From: Clostridia bacterium
GTDB lineage: Bacteria; Bacillota; Clostridia; Oscillospirales; CAG-272
Direction of reading: 5' to 3'
Length of the DNA: 63,604 nucleotides
Assembly (NCBI GenBank): GCA_017463865.1
Contig: JAFTOI010000018.1
Span: 1-63,604, forward strand
The notes below the pieces were generated by a model. That model was not told the origin of the DNA, did not search any database, and worked only from the letters and a program-made list of their open reading frames with translations. This document shows positions 10,607 through 18,696 of this stretch, one piece after another (position 1 is the first letter of the stretch; every line of letters begins with the position of its first letter). Made by a program: the position numbers and the translations under genes.

Positions 10607-12049
10607 ATGAAAATTCGTATCAACACCACCGCTGTCACCGGCTCCTACCTTGATCCAACCGGCTGGCAGAACAGCACCCTGCGCTACGCCCCGCCCGAGG
10701 ACTTCCCCGCTTTCTGCGCCTCACGCATCGGCCGGGCGAAGATCATGCGCGTGTGGATCACCCTCGACGAATACTGGGACTACCGCACCGATGAAACCTA
10801 CCCCGACTATGACATCGGCGTCGCCCGCTATCCCGTGGAGGAACTGCACTACCCCTACGACTGGAAGTCCATCGTCCCTGCCCCCTCGGGCACCCGCTTC
10901 AAGGCCTATCTGACCTCCCACGCCGCCGAGGCCGACGAGCTGCTGCTCAATGTCCGCCGCCTTGAGCGCGAGGTGTCGGACGGCATCATCACCTACGCGC
11001 AGTACGAAGCCGTCTTCGAGCGGGCCGTCGAATACTGCAAGGAGCTCGCCCCCAACATCCGCTACATCGAGTGCTGCAACGAGGTCGACATCAAGTCCTT
11101 CGGCAACCTCAGCGCCGAGGAGTATGTGAAGATCTACCTCTGCGCCTATCGCGCCGTCAAGCGGCTCAATGCCAAGCATAACTATCCCCTGCCCCTCGAG
11201 ATCGGCGGCTACGCGGCGGCTCACCCGCTGCACCAGTGGGAACTGATGCAGGGTGTCATGCGCGGCCTGAAGGAAACCGAGATCGGCGATGACCCGATGG
11301 ATTTTTACTCCTATCATATCTACATGGCAGGCGCGACGATTGGTCTGATCAATATTGGTAAGATCAAGGAGGCCGAACTGAGCGACGTCGACAAGATTAA
11401 GCTGATCATGCATCAGCACAACGAGCTGATGGCCGAGCTGAATCTGCCCGCGAAACCGGTCTTCCTCAACGAGCTGGGCCGCACGCACACCACCGGTATC
11501 GACGGCGATGCGCTCTGCAACGCGGCAGGATTGATCACCCATCTCAATGCCTTCAGCATGGGTGAGATTCCCGGCATGTACCCCTTCCCCTGGTGCACTT
11601 TCCATAACCCCGAGCTCCAGATCTCCTTTACCCAGTTCTTGCTTCGCGAGGATGGCACTTATGCCGCCGCACCGAACGGCATCGCCATCCAGATGCTGCA
11701 TGAGCTGTCGGGCGACCGTCTGGAAACTGCGGTCACCGGCCGCGGTGAGGATCTGCGCTATCGCGTCGCTGCCGTGCGCAATGGCGATGCGATCGACATC
11801 GTCTGTACCAATCCCACCAGCGAGTCCATTCCCTGCGAACTGGAGCTGGCCGATCTTCCTGATGGCAGCTATCGCGTGGAGTCCTGGCACTGCACGCCCC
11901 GCTTGAACAACTGTGTTACCGGCAGCGGCAGCGGCACACTGGAAAAAACCGCAGAAGCCGAGCGAATCGCCAAAGATGGTCTCCTCTGCCACTGCGGCGC
12001 CCTCGCCACGCATGCCTTTGTGCGGTATCGCATCACGCCCCAAAAATAA
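10607..12049 (+). CDS. clan-A glycoside hydrolase (GH39/xylosidase-like)
   Basis: 480 residues with a (beta/alpha)8 barrel pattern. The clan GH-A signature is present: acid/base Glu159 in CCNEVD and nucleophile Glu289 in VFLNELGR. The last 90 residues look like a beta-sandwich (IDIVCTNPTSESIPCELEL), as in GH39 and related beta-xylosidases. No signal peptide, so it would act on imported oligosaccharides. The ATG at 10607 has GGAGGAG 8 bases upstream; a longer frame from 10472 would cover the promoter. It is a single-gene unit far from the 34-46 kb carbohydrate locus. The exact GH family and substrate are uncertain. Confidence 0.7.
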   Translation: MKIRINTTAVTGSYLDPTGWQNSTLRYAPPEDFPAFCASRIGRAKIMRVWITLDEYWDYRTDETYPDYDIGVARYPVEELHYPYDWKSIVPAPSGTRFKAYLTSHAAEADELLLNVRRLEREVSDGIITYAQYEAVFERAVEYCKELAPNIRYIECCNEVDIKSFGNLSAEEYVKIYLCAYRAVKRLNAKHNYPLPLEIGGYAAAHPLHQWELMQGVMRGLKETEIGDDPMDFYSYHIYMAGATIGLINIGKIKEAELSDVDKIKLIMHQHNELMAELNLPAKPVFLNELGRTHTTGIDGDALCNAAGLITHLNAFSMGEIPGMYPFPWCTFHNPELQISFTQFLLREDGTYAAAPNGIAIQMLHELSGDRLETAVTGRGEDLRYRVAAVRNGDAIDIVCTNPTSESIPCELELADLPDGSYRVESWHCTPRLNNCVTGSGSGTLEKTAEAERIAKDGLLCHCGALATHAFVRYRITPQK

Positions 12050-12050
12050 C

Positions 12051-12079
12051 TTGACAGGCGAATGTGCCTGTGTTATAAT
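12051..12079 (+). promoter_or_regulatory. sigma-70 promoter of the hydrogenase maturation operon
   Basis: TTGACA at 12051-12056 (two bases after the preceding stop codon) and TATAAT at 12074-12079, 17-base spacer. Confidence 0.9.
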
Positions 12080-12085
12080 GAGCAT

Positions 12086-12218
12086 GTAGATCCTGACATT
12101 AAGCGCAAAGCCGCTGCGTGAAAGGTGCGAACAACTCAATCTGCCGCCGTGTGCGCCGTCGGGCGCATGCGCTTCTCTGCATACGATTGCCGCATCTGTC
12201 AGGATGCGGCAATTTTTT
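12086..12218 (+). promoter_or_regulatory. candidate switching leader RNA of the hydrogenase maturation operon
   Basis: A leader of about 130 bases ends in a strong intrinsic terminator placed 16 bases before the first start codon. ATCCTGACA at 12090-12098 is perfectly complementary to 12197-12205 (terminator loop plus first 3 bases of the 3' arm), and TGCCGC at 12142-12147 is complementary to 12206-12211 (the rest of the 3' arm). Two further hairpins, CGCA/TGCG at 12104-12118 and TGCGCC/GGCGCA at 12152-12167, lie between. This is the layout of an attenuator with an alternative pseudoknotted fold. I do not recognise a known riboswitch class. Confidence 0.55.
12186..12218 (+). terminator. intrinsic terminator in the hyd leader
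   Basis: Perfect 11-base stem ATTGCCGCATC (12186-12196) with GATGCGGCAAT (12203-12213), loop TGTCAG, then six T residues. As it precedes the whole operon it must be bypassed conditionally or be leaky. Confidence 0.88.
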
Positions 12219-12234
12219 CTTGGAGGTACAACAC

Positions 12235-12492
12235 ATGGAAACCCGTGTTGCGGTCATGAGCATCATTGTCGAGCGGGGCGATACCGTCGAGCCGCTCAAC
12301 GCCCTGCTGCACGAATACGGCGAATACATCATCGGGCGCATGGGCATCCCCTACCGCCCGCGGAAGATCAGCATCATCAGCATCGCGCTGGACGCCCCGC
12401 AGAACACCATTGCCGCCCTCTCGGGCAAGATCGGCAATCTGCCCGGCGTCAGCGTCAAAACGGCCTATTCGAGCGTGATCAGCCATGAATGA
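12235..12492 (+). CDS. TM1266-like putative regulator of the iron-only hydrogenase system
   Basis: 85 residues with the ferredoxin-like ACT/NikR-type fold pattern of the TM1266 family (strands at 3-11, 41-50, 66-80). In Thermotoga and many Clostridia this small protein sits beside hydE and hydG and is described as a putative regulator of the [FeFe]-hydrogenase system; the ligand is unknown. The ATG at 12235 has TGGAGG 8 bases upstream. Its end overlaps the start of hydE by 8 bases, so the two are translationally coupled. Confidence 0.85.
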   Translation: METRVAVMSIIVERGDTVEPLNALLHEYGEYIIGRMGIPYRPRKISIISIALDAPQNTIAALSGKIGNLPGVSVKTAYSSVISHE

Positions 12493-13534
12493 GCACCTTT
12501 TTCCCCTCATCGACCGGCTGACAGCCGAGCATCGGCTCTCACTTGACGAATACGAATATCTCATCGCCCACCGCACCCCCGAGGCCGCCGCGCGGCTGGC
12601 CGAGCATGCGGTGCGCGCGCGGCAGGCCATCTATGGCAAGACCGTCTACATCCGCGGGCTGATCGAGGTTAGCAACATCTGCAAAAACGACTGCCTCTAC
12701 TGCGGCATCCGCCGCAGCAACCCGAACTGCCAACGCTACCGCCTGCCCCCCGCCGATATCCTCGCCTGCTGCCGGGAGGGATATGCCCTCGGTTTCCGCA
12801 CCTTCGTCCTGCAAGGGGGCGAGGACGGCTACTATACCGACGCCCTGCTCTGTGACCTCCTGCGCCGGATCAAGGCCGAATGGCCCGACTGTGCCGTCAC
12901 CCTATCGCTGGGCGAACGTAGCCGGGAGAGCTATGCGGCGCTGCGGGACGCAGGCGCCGACCGCTATTTGCTGCGGCATGAGACGGCCGACGCGGCGCAT
13001 TATGGGTCGCTCCACCCGTCAGCGATGTCCTACGACAACCGCATGCGCTGCCTGCGCGACCTCAAGGAATTGGGCTATCAGGTGGGCTGCGGCTTCATGG
13101 TCGGCCCGCCCGGGCAGACGGCCGCGCATCTGGCGCGCGATCTGCACTTTGTGGAGACCTTCCAGCCTGCGATGTGCGGCATCGGTCCCTTTATCCCGCA
13201 GGCCGACACGCCATTTGGCCATGAGCCGGCAGGGACGCTGGAGCTGACCTGCTATCTGCTCTCGATCATCCGGCTGATCCGGCCCAATATTCTGCTGCCC
13301 GCCACCACGGCGCTGGGCACCATCCACCCCGAGGGGCGGGAGCTGGGCATCCTCGCCGGGGCGAATGTGGTAATGCCCAATCTGTCCCCGGCGGCTGTCC
13401 GGAAGAAGTATCTGCTCTACGACAACAAGGCGTCGGACGGCGCCGAGTCTGCGCAGTGCAAGGAAGCCCTGATCCAACGCATGTCCTCGATCGGCTACAC
13501 CATTGTGACCGATCGCGGCGATATAAAGCTGTGA
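12485..13534 (+). CDS. hydE: [FeFe]-hydrogenase H-cluster radical SAM maturase HydE
   Basis: 349 residues. Radical SAM enzyme that helps build the diiron subcluster of the H-cluster; known work points to processing of an iron-cysteine complex supplied by HydG. The radical SAM motif is Cys66-x3-Cys70-x2-Cys73 in SNICKNDCLYCGIR, followed by GEDGYYT-like and GPPGQT segments of the family. The second, auxiliary cluster of some HydE proteins is not obvious here. It overlaps the TM1266-like gene and is followed 61 bases later by hydG. Confidence 0.95.
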   Translation: MNEHLFPLIDRLTAEHRLSLDEYEYLIAHRTPEAAARLAEHAVRARQAIYGKTVYIRGLIEVSNICKNDCLYCGIRRSNPNCQRYRLPPADILACCREGYALGFRTFVLQGGEDGYYTDALLCDLLRRIKAEWPDCAVTLSLGERSRESYAALRDAGADRYLLRHETADAAHYGSLHPSAMSYDNRMRCLRDLKELGYQVGCGFMVGPPGQTAAHLARDLHFVETFQPAMCGIGPFIPQADTPFGHEPAGTLELTCYLLSIIRLIRPNILLPATTALGTIHPEGRELGILAGANVVMPNLSPAAVRKKYLLYDNKASDGAESAQCKEALIQRMSSIGYTIVTDRGDIKL

Positions 13535-13595
13535 ACAAATTGTAACATCTGAAGCGGAAGAGCAATCTGACGCACAAGAAAAGGAGAATTCAACG

Positions 13596-15053
13596 ATGGC
13601 AATCTACGACCCCAAATCCCTCCGCGCGGAGGAATTCATCAACGACGAGGAAATCCGCGCCACCCTGGCTTACGCGGAAGCCAACAAGAACAATGTCGAG
13701 CTGATCGACCAGATCCTGGAAAAGGCCCGTCCGCAGAAGACGGCCACCGGCCATGTCTGCGCAGGCCTGACCCACCGCGAGGCCTCCGTCCTGCTGGCCT
13801 GTGAGATTCCCGAAAAAATCGAGCGGATGTACCAGATCGCCGAGGAGATCAAGCTGGCCTTCTACGGCAACCGCATTGTCATCTTCGCACCGCTGTATCT
13901 GTCCAACTACTGCGTCAACGGCTGCGTCTACTGCCCCTATCACCTCAAAAACAAGCACATCCCGCGCAAAAAGCTGACGCAGGAGGAGGTACGCGCCGAG
14001 GTCATCGCCCTGCAGGACATGGGGCACAAGCGGCTGGCCATCGAGTCGGGCGAGGATCCGGTCAACAACCCGATTGAGTACATCCTGGACTGCATCAAGA
14101 CCATCTACTCGGTGCATCACAAGAACGGCGACATTCGCCGCGTGAATGTGAACATTGCGGCCACGACGGTCGACAACTACCGCCGACTGAAGGAGGCCGG
14201 CATCGGCACCTACATCCTCTTCCAGGAAACCTACCACAAGGAGAGCTACCTCGAGCTGCACCCCACCGGGCCGAAGCATGACTATGCCTACCACACCGAG
14301 GCGATGGACCGCGCGATGGAGGGCGGCATCGACGATGTGGGGCTGGGCGTGCTGTTCGGGCTGGAGCTATACAAATACGAATTTGCGGGTCTGCTGATGC
14401 ATGCTGAGCATCTGGAGGCTGTGCACGGTGTCGGGCCGCACACCATTTCGGTGCCTCGTCTGAAGCGCGCCGACGACATTGACCCCGACCAGTTCGACAA
14501 CGGCATTGATGACGAAACCTTCGCCAAGATCACGGCCTGCATTCGTCTGGCTGTTCCCTACACCGGCATCATCATCTCCACCCGCGAGAATGAGCAGGTG
14601 CGGGGCAAGCTGCTGAATCTCAGCGTTTCGCAGGTGTCGGGCGGGTCGCGCACCTCGGTGGGCGGCTATGCCGGCTACTCGGCAGAGGAGCGCCCCCACG
14701 ACACCGAGCAGTTCGACGTCTCCGACCAGCGCAGTCTGGACGAGGTCGTCCGCTGGCTGATGGAGAACGGGCACATTCCGTCCTTCTGCACGGCCTGCTA
14801 CCGCGAGGGCCGCACCGGCGACCGCTTCATGAGCCTGTGCAAGAGCGGGCAGATCCTCAACTGCTGCCATCCCAACGCGCTGATGACGCTGTCCGAGTAT
14901 CTGGAGGACTACGCGTCGCCTGAGACGAAGGAGGTCGGCTACAAGATGGTTGAGGAGGAGCTGAAGCGCATCCCGAAGGACAAGGTGCGCGCCATTGCGG
15001 AGGACAACATCAAGGCGATCAAGGCGTCGAACCGCCGCGATTTCCGGTTCTGA
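13596..15053 (+). CDS. hydG: [FeFe]-hydrogenase H-cluster radical SAM maturase HydG
   Basis: 485 residues, full length. Splits tyrosine to p-cresol, CO and cyanide for the H-cluster. The SAM cluster motif is Cys106-x3-Cys110-x2-Cys113 (CVNGCVYC). The C-terminal auxiliary cluster motif is CTAC...CC at about 398-427 (FCTACYREGRTGDRF then ILNCCHP). Both clusters needed for CO/CN production are therefore present. Shine-Dalgarno AAAAGGAG lies just upstream of the ATG. Third gene of the maturation operon. Confidence 0.96.
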   Translation: MAIYDPKSLRAEEFINDEEIRATLAYAEANKNNVELIDQILEKARPQKTATGHVCAGLTHREASVLLACEIPEKIERMYQIAEEIKLAFYGNRIVIFAPLYLSNYCVNGCVYCPYHLKNKHIPRKKLTQEEVRAEVIALQDMGHKRLAIESGEDPVNNPIEYILDCIKTIYSVHHKNGDIRRVNVNIAATTVDNYRRLKEAGIGTYILFQETYHKESYLELHPTGPKHDYAYHTEAMDRAMEGGIDDVGLGVLFGLELYKYEFAGLLMHAEHLEAVHGVGPHTISVPRLKRADDIDPDQFDNGIDDETFAKITACIRLAVPYTGIIISTRENEQVRGKLLNLSVSQVSGGSRTSVGGYAGYSAEERPHDTEQFDVSDQRSLDEVVRWLMENGHIPSFCTACYREGRTGDRFMSLCKSGQILNCCHPNALMTLSEYLEDYASPETKEVGYKMVEEELKRIPKDKVRAIAEDNIKAIKASNRRDFRF

Positions 15054-15063
15054 GGAGGTATCC

Positions 15064-16266
15064 ATGGGACTGAACGAGACTGTATCGGCTGAACGTCTGC
15101 ATATCGGCTTTTTCGGCATGCGGAATGCCGGCAAATCGAGTCTGGTCAACGCCGTTACCGGGCAGCAGCTGGCGGTGGTGTCGGATGTGAAGGGCACCAC
15201 CACCGACCCGGTGAAAAAAGCCATGGAGCTGCTGCCGCTGGGGCCGGTGGTCATCATCGACACGCCGGGGCTTGACGACGAGGGCGAGCTGGGCGAGCTT
15301 CGTGTCGCGAAGGCGAAGCAGATCCTTGCCCAGACCGACATTGCGGTGCTGGTCATCGACGGCACGGCGGGGATGAGCGCACAGGACGAGGCGCTGATCG
15401 AGCAATTTCAGGCGCGGAAGCTGCCCTATCTGATCGCATATAACAAGGCTGATCTGACAGCCGACCGTCCGGCGTCGGGTGAGAGCACGCTCTATGTCAG
15501 CGCGGCGACCGGCGAGGGTGTTCACGCACTGAAGGAAGCGCTGGGCCGCTTTGCGGCGGCGCGAAAGGCGCCGAAGGTGCTGGTCGCCGATCTGCTCAGC
15601 CCCGGCGACGTGGTGGTGCTGGTAACCCCCATCGACGAATCGGCCCCGAAGGGGCGGCTGATCCTGCCCCAGCAGCTGACCCTCCGGGACATCCTCGACG
15701 CCCACGCGGCGGCGGTGGTCTGCCAGCCGGAGGAGCTGAAGCAAACGCTGGCGGGTCTGGCGAAGAAGCCACGCATGGTCATCACCGACTCGCAAGCCTT
15801 CGGCCGGGTGAGCGCCGATGTACCGGCGGATATTCCGCTGACCTCCTTCTCGATCCTGATGGCGCGCTACAAGGGCGACCTGAAGGCGCTGGTGCGGGGG
15901 GCAGCTATCCTCCGCGGACTGCGGGACGGGGATCGGGTACTGATCTCCGAGGGCTGCACGCATCACCGGCAGTGCAACGACATTGGGACGGTGAAGATCC
16001 CCGGCTGGATCGAGGGCTTCTCCGGCGCGAAGCCGGCCTACGCCTTTACCTCGGGGGGCGAGTTCCCCGACGACCTGTCTTCCTTCCAGCTGATCGTCCA
16101 CTGCGGCGGGTGCATGCTGAACGAGGCTGAGATGAAGCACCGCATTGAGCGGGCAACGGAGGCGGGCGTGCCGATCGTCAACTATGGCATCGCCATCGCG
16201 CAGATGCACGGCATCCTCGCGCGCAGTGTGGAGCTTTTTCCCGACGTGGCGGCGCTGTTAGGGTGA
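15064..16266 (+). CDS. hydF: [FeFe]-hydrogenase maturation GTPase HydF
   Basis: 400 residues. Scaffold GTPase that holds the diiron precursor and passes it to the apo-hydrogenase. P-loop GMRNAGKSS at 18-26, DTPG near 73-76, NKAD near 130. Cluster ligands in the C-terminal domain: Cys298 with His300/His301 (CTHH) and Cys347/Cys350 (HCGGC). The ATG at 15064 has GAGGAGG directly upstream, 10 bases after the hydG stop. A perfect GGGTGAA/TTCACCC hairpin covers the stop codon. With hydE and hydG the maturation set is complete. Confidence 0.95.
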   Translation: MGLNETVSAERLHIGFFGMRNAGKSSLVNAVTGQQLAVVSDVKGTTTDPVKKAMELLPLGPVVIIDTPGLDDEGELGELRVAKAKQILAQTDIAVLVIDGTAGMSAQDEALIEQFQARKLPYLIAYNKADLTADRPASGESTLYVSAATGEGVHALKEALGRFAAARKAPKVLVADLLSPGDVVVLVTPIDESAPKGRLILPQQLTLRDILDAHAAAVVCQPEELKQTLAGLAKKPRMVITDSQAFGRVSADVPADIPLTSFSILMARYKGDLKALVRGAAILRGLRDGDRVLISEGCTHHRQCNDIGTVKIPGWIEGFSGAKPAYAFTSGGEFPDDLSSFQLIVHCGGCMLNEAEMKHRIERATEAGVPIVNYGIAIAQMHGILARSVELFPDVAALLG

Positions 16267-16288
16267 AATTCACCCGAACCGGACGCTG

Positions 16289-16360
16289 TGTCATCCTGAG
16301 CGCAGCGAAGGATCTTTTCCCTGACCAAGATTCTTCGTCGCTTTGCTCCTCAGAATGACA
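16289..16360. repeat. palindromic repeat family B, copy 1
   Basis: TGTCATCCTGAG at one end and CTCAGAATGACA at the other, with GCGAAGGATCTT and AAGATTCTTCGTCGC inside, so the element folds on itself. Near-identical copies lie at 26962-27034 and 54684-54775, all between genes. Confidence 0.88.
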
Positions 16361-16429
16361 CAGTGTTTCGTTTTTCGCATTGCTGGCCGGCGGCAAATGC
16401 CGCTGGCGGGAGATATTCCGCGAAAACGG

Positions 16430-16458
16430 TTGAAAACTGCGGAAAAGTGTGGTATAAT
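16430..16458 (+). promoter_or_regulatory. sigma-70 promoter of the purine permease
   Basis: TTGAAA at 16430-16435, TATAAT at 16453-16458, 17-base spacer. Confidence 0.83.
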
Positions 16459-16500
16459 TTACACAACACCCGGCAAATCCAACGAACAGGCGGAATGACA

Positions 16501-17865
16501 ATGCTGAACAAGATCTTCAAGCTGAACGAAAACCACACCACGGTCAAGACCGAGATCGTCGCCGGTCTGACCACCTTCATGACGATGGCCTACATTCTCG
16601 CGGTCAACCCGAGCATCCTCGGCGACGCGGGCATGGATCCGACGGCCGTGCTGCTGGCGACCTGCCTTGCTTCCTTCATCGGCAGTGCATGCATGGGTCT
16701 GATGGCCAACCTGCCCTTCGTGCTCGCACCCGCCATGGGGCTGAACGCTTTCTTTGCCTACACCGTCGTCATCGGCTTCGGCTACCCCTGGCAGATCGCC
16801 CTGCTGGCTGTCTTTGTCGAGGGCGTCATCTTCATCATCCTCTCTCTGACCCGGGTCAGAGAGGCCATTTTCAACGCCATCCCCTTTGCGCTGAAGCAGG
16901 CGGTCACGGTGGGCATTGGCCTTTTCATTGCCTTCATCGGCCTGCAGAACGCCGGACTGAGCACGGCGAACGCCTCTACGCTGGTCTCAATCGTCAGCTT
17001 TACCGACAATTTCTCGACTGCCGGTATCTGCGCGCTGCTGGCCATCGTCGGCACCTTTGTCATGTCGATTCTCTACATTAAGCGAGTGAAGGGCTCGATT
17101 CTGATCGGCATTCTGGTGACCTGGCTGGCGGGCATTGCGTGCCAGTTTGCCGGAATCTATGTCCCCGATGCTGCGGCGGGCTATTCTTCGCTGCTGCCCA
17201 CCTTTGCGCTGACCGATTTCTCGAAGCTGGGCACCACCTTCGGGCAGTGCTTCAACGTCGATTTCAGCGGCGTGGATCTCTTTAACTTCATTGTCATCGT
17301 GTTCTCGTTCCTCTTTGTCGACCTGTTCGACACCCTCGGCACGCTGATCGGCGTCTGCGCCAAGGTTGACATGCTGGACGAAAACGGCAAGCTGCCTGCC
17401 ATCCGCCCCGCACTGCTGGCTGATGCCATTGCCACGACGGCGGGCGCTGTGTTCGGAACCTCCACCACGACCACCTTCGTGGAGTCATCGGCCGGCGTGG
17501 CCGCCGGCGGCCGGACAGGCCTGACCTCGCTGACGTCGGCGGTACTCTTCCTCGCTTCGATGTTCTTCGCGCCCATCTTCACGGCGATTCCGTCCTTCGC
17601 GACGGCACCCGCGCTGCTGATCGTCGGCTTTCTGATGTTCAGCAATGTCACCGCGCTGAAGCTGACCGAGGACAGCTGCACCACCGCCATCCCGGCCTAT
17701 CTTTGCATCATCGCCATGCCGCTCTTCTACAGCATTTCGGAGGGCATCTCGATCGGCATCATCTCGTATGTGCTCATCAACCTCGCCTGCCGGAAGGCGA
17801 AGGAGATCAACCCCGTCATGTATGTGCTGGCGCTGCTGTTTATCCTCAAGTATATCTTCCTGTGA
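16501..17865 (+). CDS. NCS2-family (AzgA-like) purine permease
   Basis: 454 residues with about 12-14 hydrophobic spans. Matches the AzgA-type guanine/hypoxanthine:proton symporters: N-terminal TTFMTMAYILAVNPSIL, LAPAMGLNAFFAYTVV near 80, and the late motifs FVDLFDTLGTLIG and GTSTTTTFVESSAGVAAGGRTG near 320-345. It would import hypoxanthine, guanine or adenine. Of the ATGs at 16495 and 16501, the second is at better distance from GGCGG. It has its own promoter. A tie to the salvage enzyme Hpt at 51 kb is possible in metabolism but not in operon structure. Confidence 0.9.
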   Translation: MLNKIFKLNENHTTVKTEIVAGLTTFMTMAYILAVNPSILGDAGMDPTAVLLATCLASFIGSACMGLMANLPFVLAPAMGLNAFFAYTVVIGFGYPWQIALLAVFVEGVIFIILSLTRVREAIFNAIPFALKQAVTVGIGLFIAFIGLQNAGLSTANASTLVSIVSFTDNFSTAGICALLAIVGTFVMSILYIKRVKGSILIGILVTWLAGIACQFAGIYVPDAAAGYSSLLPTFALTDFSKLGTTFGQCFNVDFSGVDLFNFIVIVFSFLFVDLFDTLGTLIGVCAKVDMLDENGKLPAIRPALLADAIATTAGAVFGTSTTTTFVESSAGVAAGGRTGLTSLTSAVLFLASMFFAPIFTAIPSFATAPALLIVGFLMFSNVTALKLTEDSCTTAIPAYLCIIAMPLFYSISEGISIGIISYVLINLACRKAKEINPVMYVLALLFILKYIFL

Positions 17866-17876
17866 CCAGACAGACC

Positions 17877-17910
17877 GAAGGCGGCAAGAATCCAGGTTCT
17901 TGCCGCCTTC
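17877..17910. terminator. hairpin between convergent genes
   Basis: Perfect 14-base stem GAAGGCGGCAAGAA / TTCTTGCCGCCTTC with a 6-base loop, between the ends of the permease and the Crp/Fnr gene. No long T-run on either strand, so efficiency is uncertain. Confidence 0.6.
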
Positions 17911-17921
17911 GCGCGTCCGAT

Positions 17922-18581
17922 TTATAGCAGTGTAAAGCGCTTTTTATCGCTCTCGATGATTCCTTCCCTGCGCATGCGGCTGATCTCAGCCGAGAGGCCG
18001 CTGCGGTCGACCTCGAGATAATCGGCCAGCTCCTGCCGGTCGAAGGGGATCTCGAAGCTGTTCGAGCCAGCCTTCTGTGCCTGCAGCATCAGGTAGGCCA
18101 TCAGCTTCTCCCGGGTCGAGCGCTTGGAGGTGATCTCCGCCTTCTGGTGGAAGATGAGGGTCTTGTTTGCCAGGTCCTTCATGAGGTTGAAGATCAGCTG
18201 CTGGTGGAAGCCGCAGTGGTTCGAGCAGGTGTGCAGGATGTGCGAGCAGTCGATGAGCATGACCTCGCTCGGCTCATTGGCGATCACGGTGACCGGGATC
18301 GCCGGCACCTCGGCGCAGGCGAAGGCCTCACCGAACACATCGGTGGGCTCGAGCTCGGTCAGGATGCTGCGGTTGCCGTAGTAGTCGATCCGCACGACCT
18401 GGGCGGTGCCCGACAGCAGAATGCCGATGTATTTGGCCGGGCTGCCCTCGGCGAAGATGGTGTATTTTTTGTCGAAGACCTCGATCTTCGCCCCGAGGCA
18501 GCCGAGCATGCGGAGCAGGTCGTCCGCCCCGATCTGGGCAAACAGCGGACAGCGCTGCAGGAGCTTCAGATATTTTTTCAT
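17922..18581 (-). CDS. Crp/Fnr-family transcription regulator
   Basis: 219 residues: cyclic-nucleotide-binding-like beta barrel (about 15-125), dimer helix, and C-terminal helix-turn-helix (ELADYLEVDRSGLSAEISRMRREG, about 178-201). The ATG at 18581 is preferred because GGAG lies 9 bases before it; the in-frame ATG at 18596 has no ribosome site and would place a palindrome over the codon. Cysteines at about 11, 43, 91 and 109-125 are not in a standard FNR cluster layout, so the ligand is unknown. It is divergent from the flavodiiron protein, its likely target, and near the hydrogenase cluster. Confidence 0.9.
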   Translation of the reverse strand: MKKYLKLLQRCPLFAQIGADDLLRMLGCLGAKIEVFDKKYTIFAEGSPAKYIGILLSGTAQVVRIDYYGNRSILTELEPTDVFGEAFACAEVPAIPVTVIANEPSEVMLIDCSHILHTCSNHCGFHQQLIFNLMKDLANKTLIFHQKAEITSKRSTREKLMAYLMLQAQKAGSNSFEIPFDRQELADYLEVDRSGLSAEISRMRREGIIESDKKRFTLL

Positions 18582-18595
18582 TTTTTCTTTCTCCA

Positions 18596-18611
18596 TGTTG
18601 AAATTTCAACA
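18596..18611. promoter_or_regulatory. Crp/Fnr-type operator palindrome
   Basis: TGTTGAAATTTCAACA, a perfect 16-base palindrome with the 5-6-5 geometry of Crp-family sites (TGTTG-N6-CAACA). It lies upstream of both divergent genes and touches the -35 region of the flavodiiron gene (TTCAAC at 18605-18610 with TATACT at 18628-18633, 17-base spacer). Confidence 0.7.
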
Positions 18612-18696
18612 GACTTCTTAGGTTTATTATACTATAATATTATCAGAACCGCAAGAGACAAACAAAAAATTTACATGATGATAGAGGAGAACCACT

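Noticed and set aside
12100-12180. c-di-GMP-I riboswitch in the hyd leader (GCAAAGCC motif)
   Set aside because: Only one GCAAAGCC-like piece is present; the paired GGCAAACC-type and tetraloop-receptor parts are missing.
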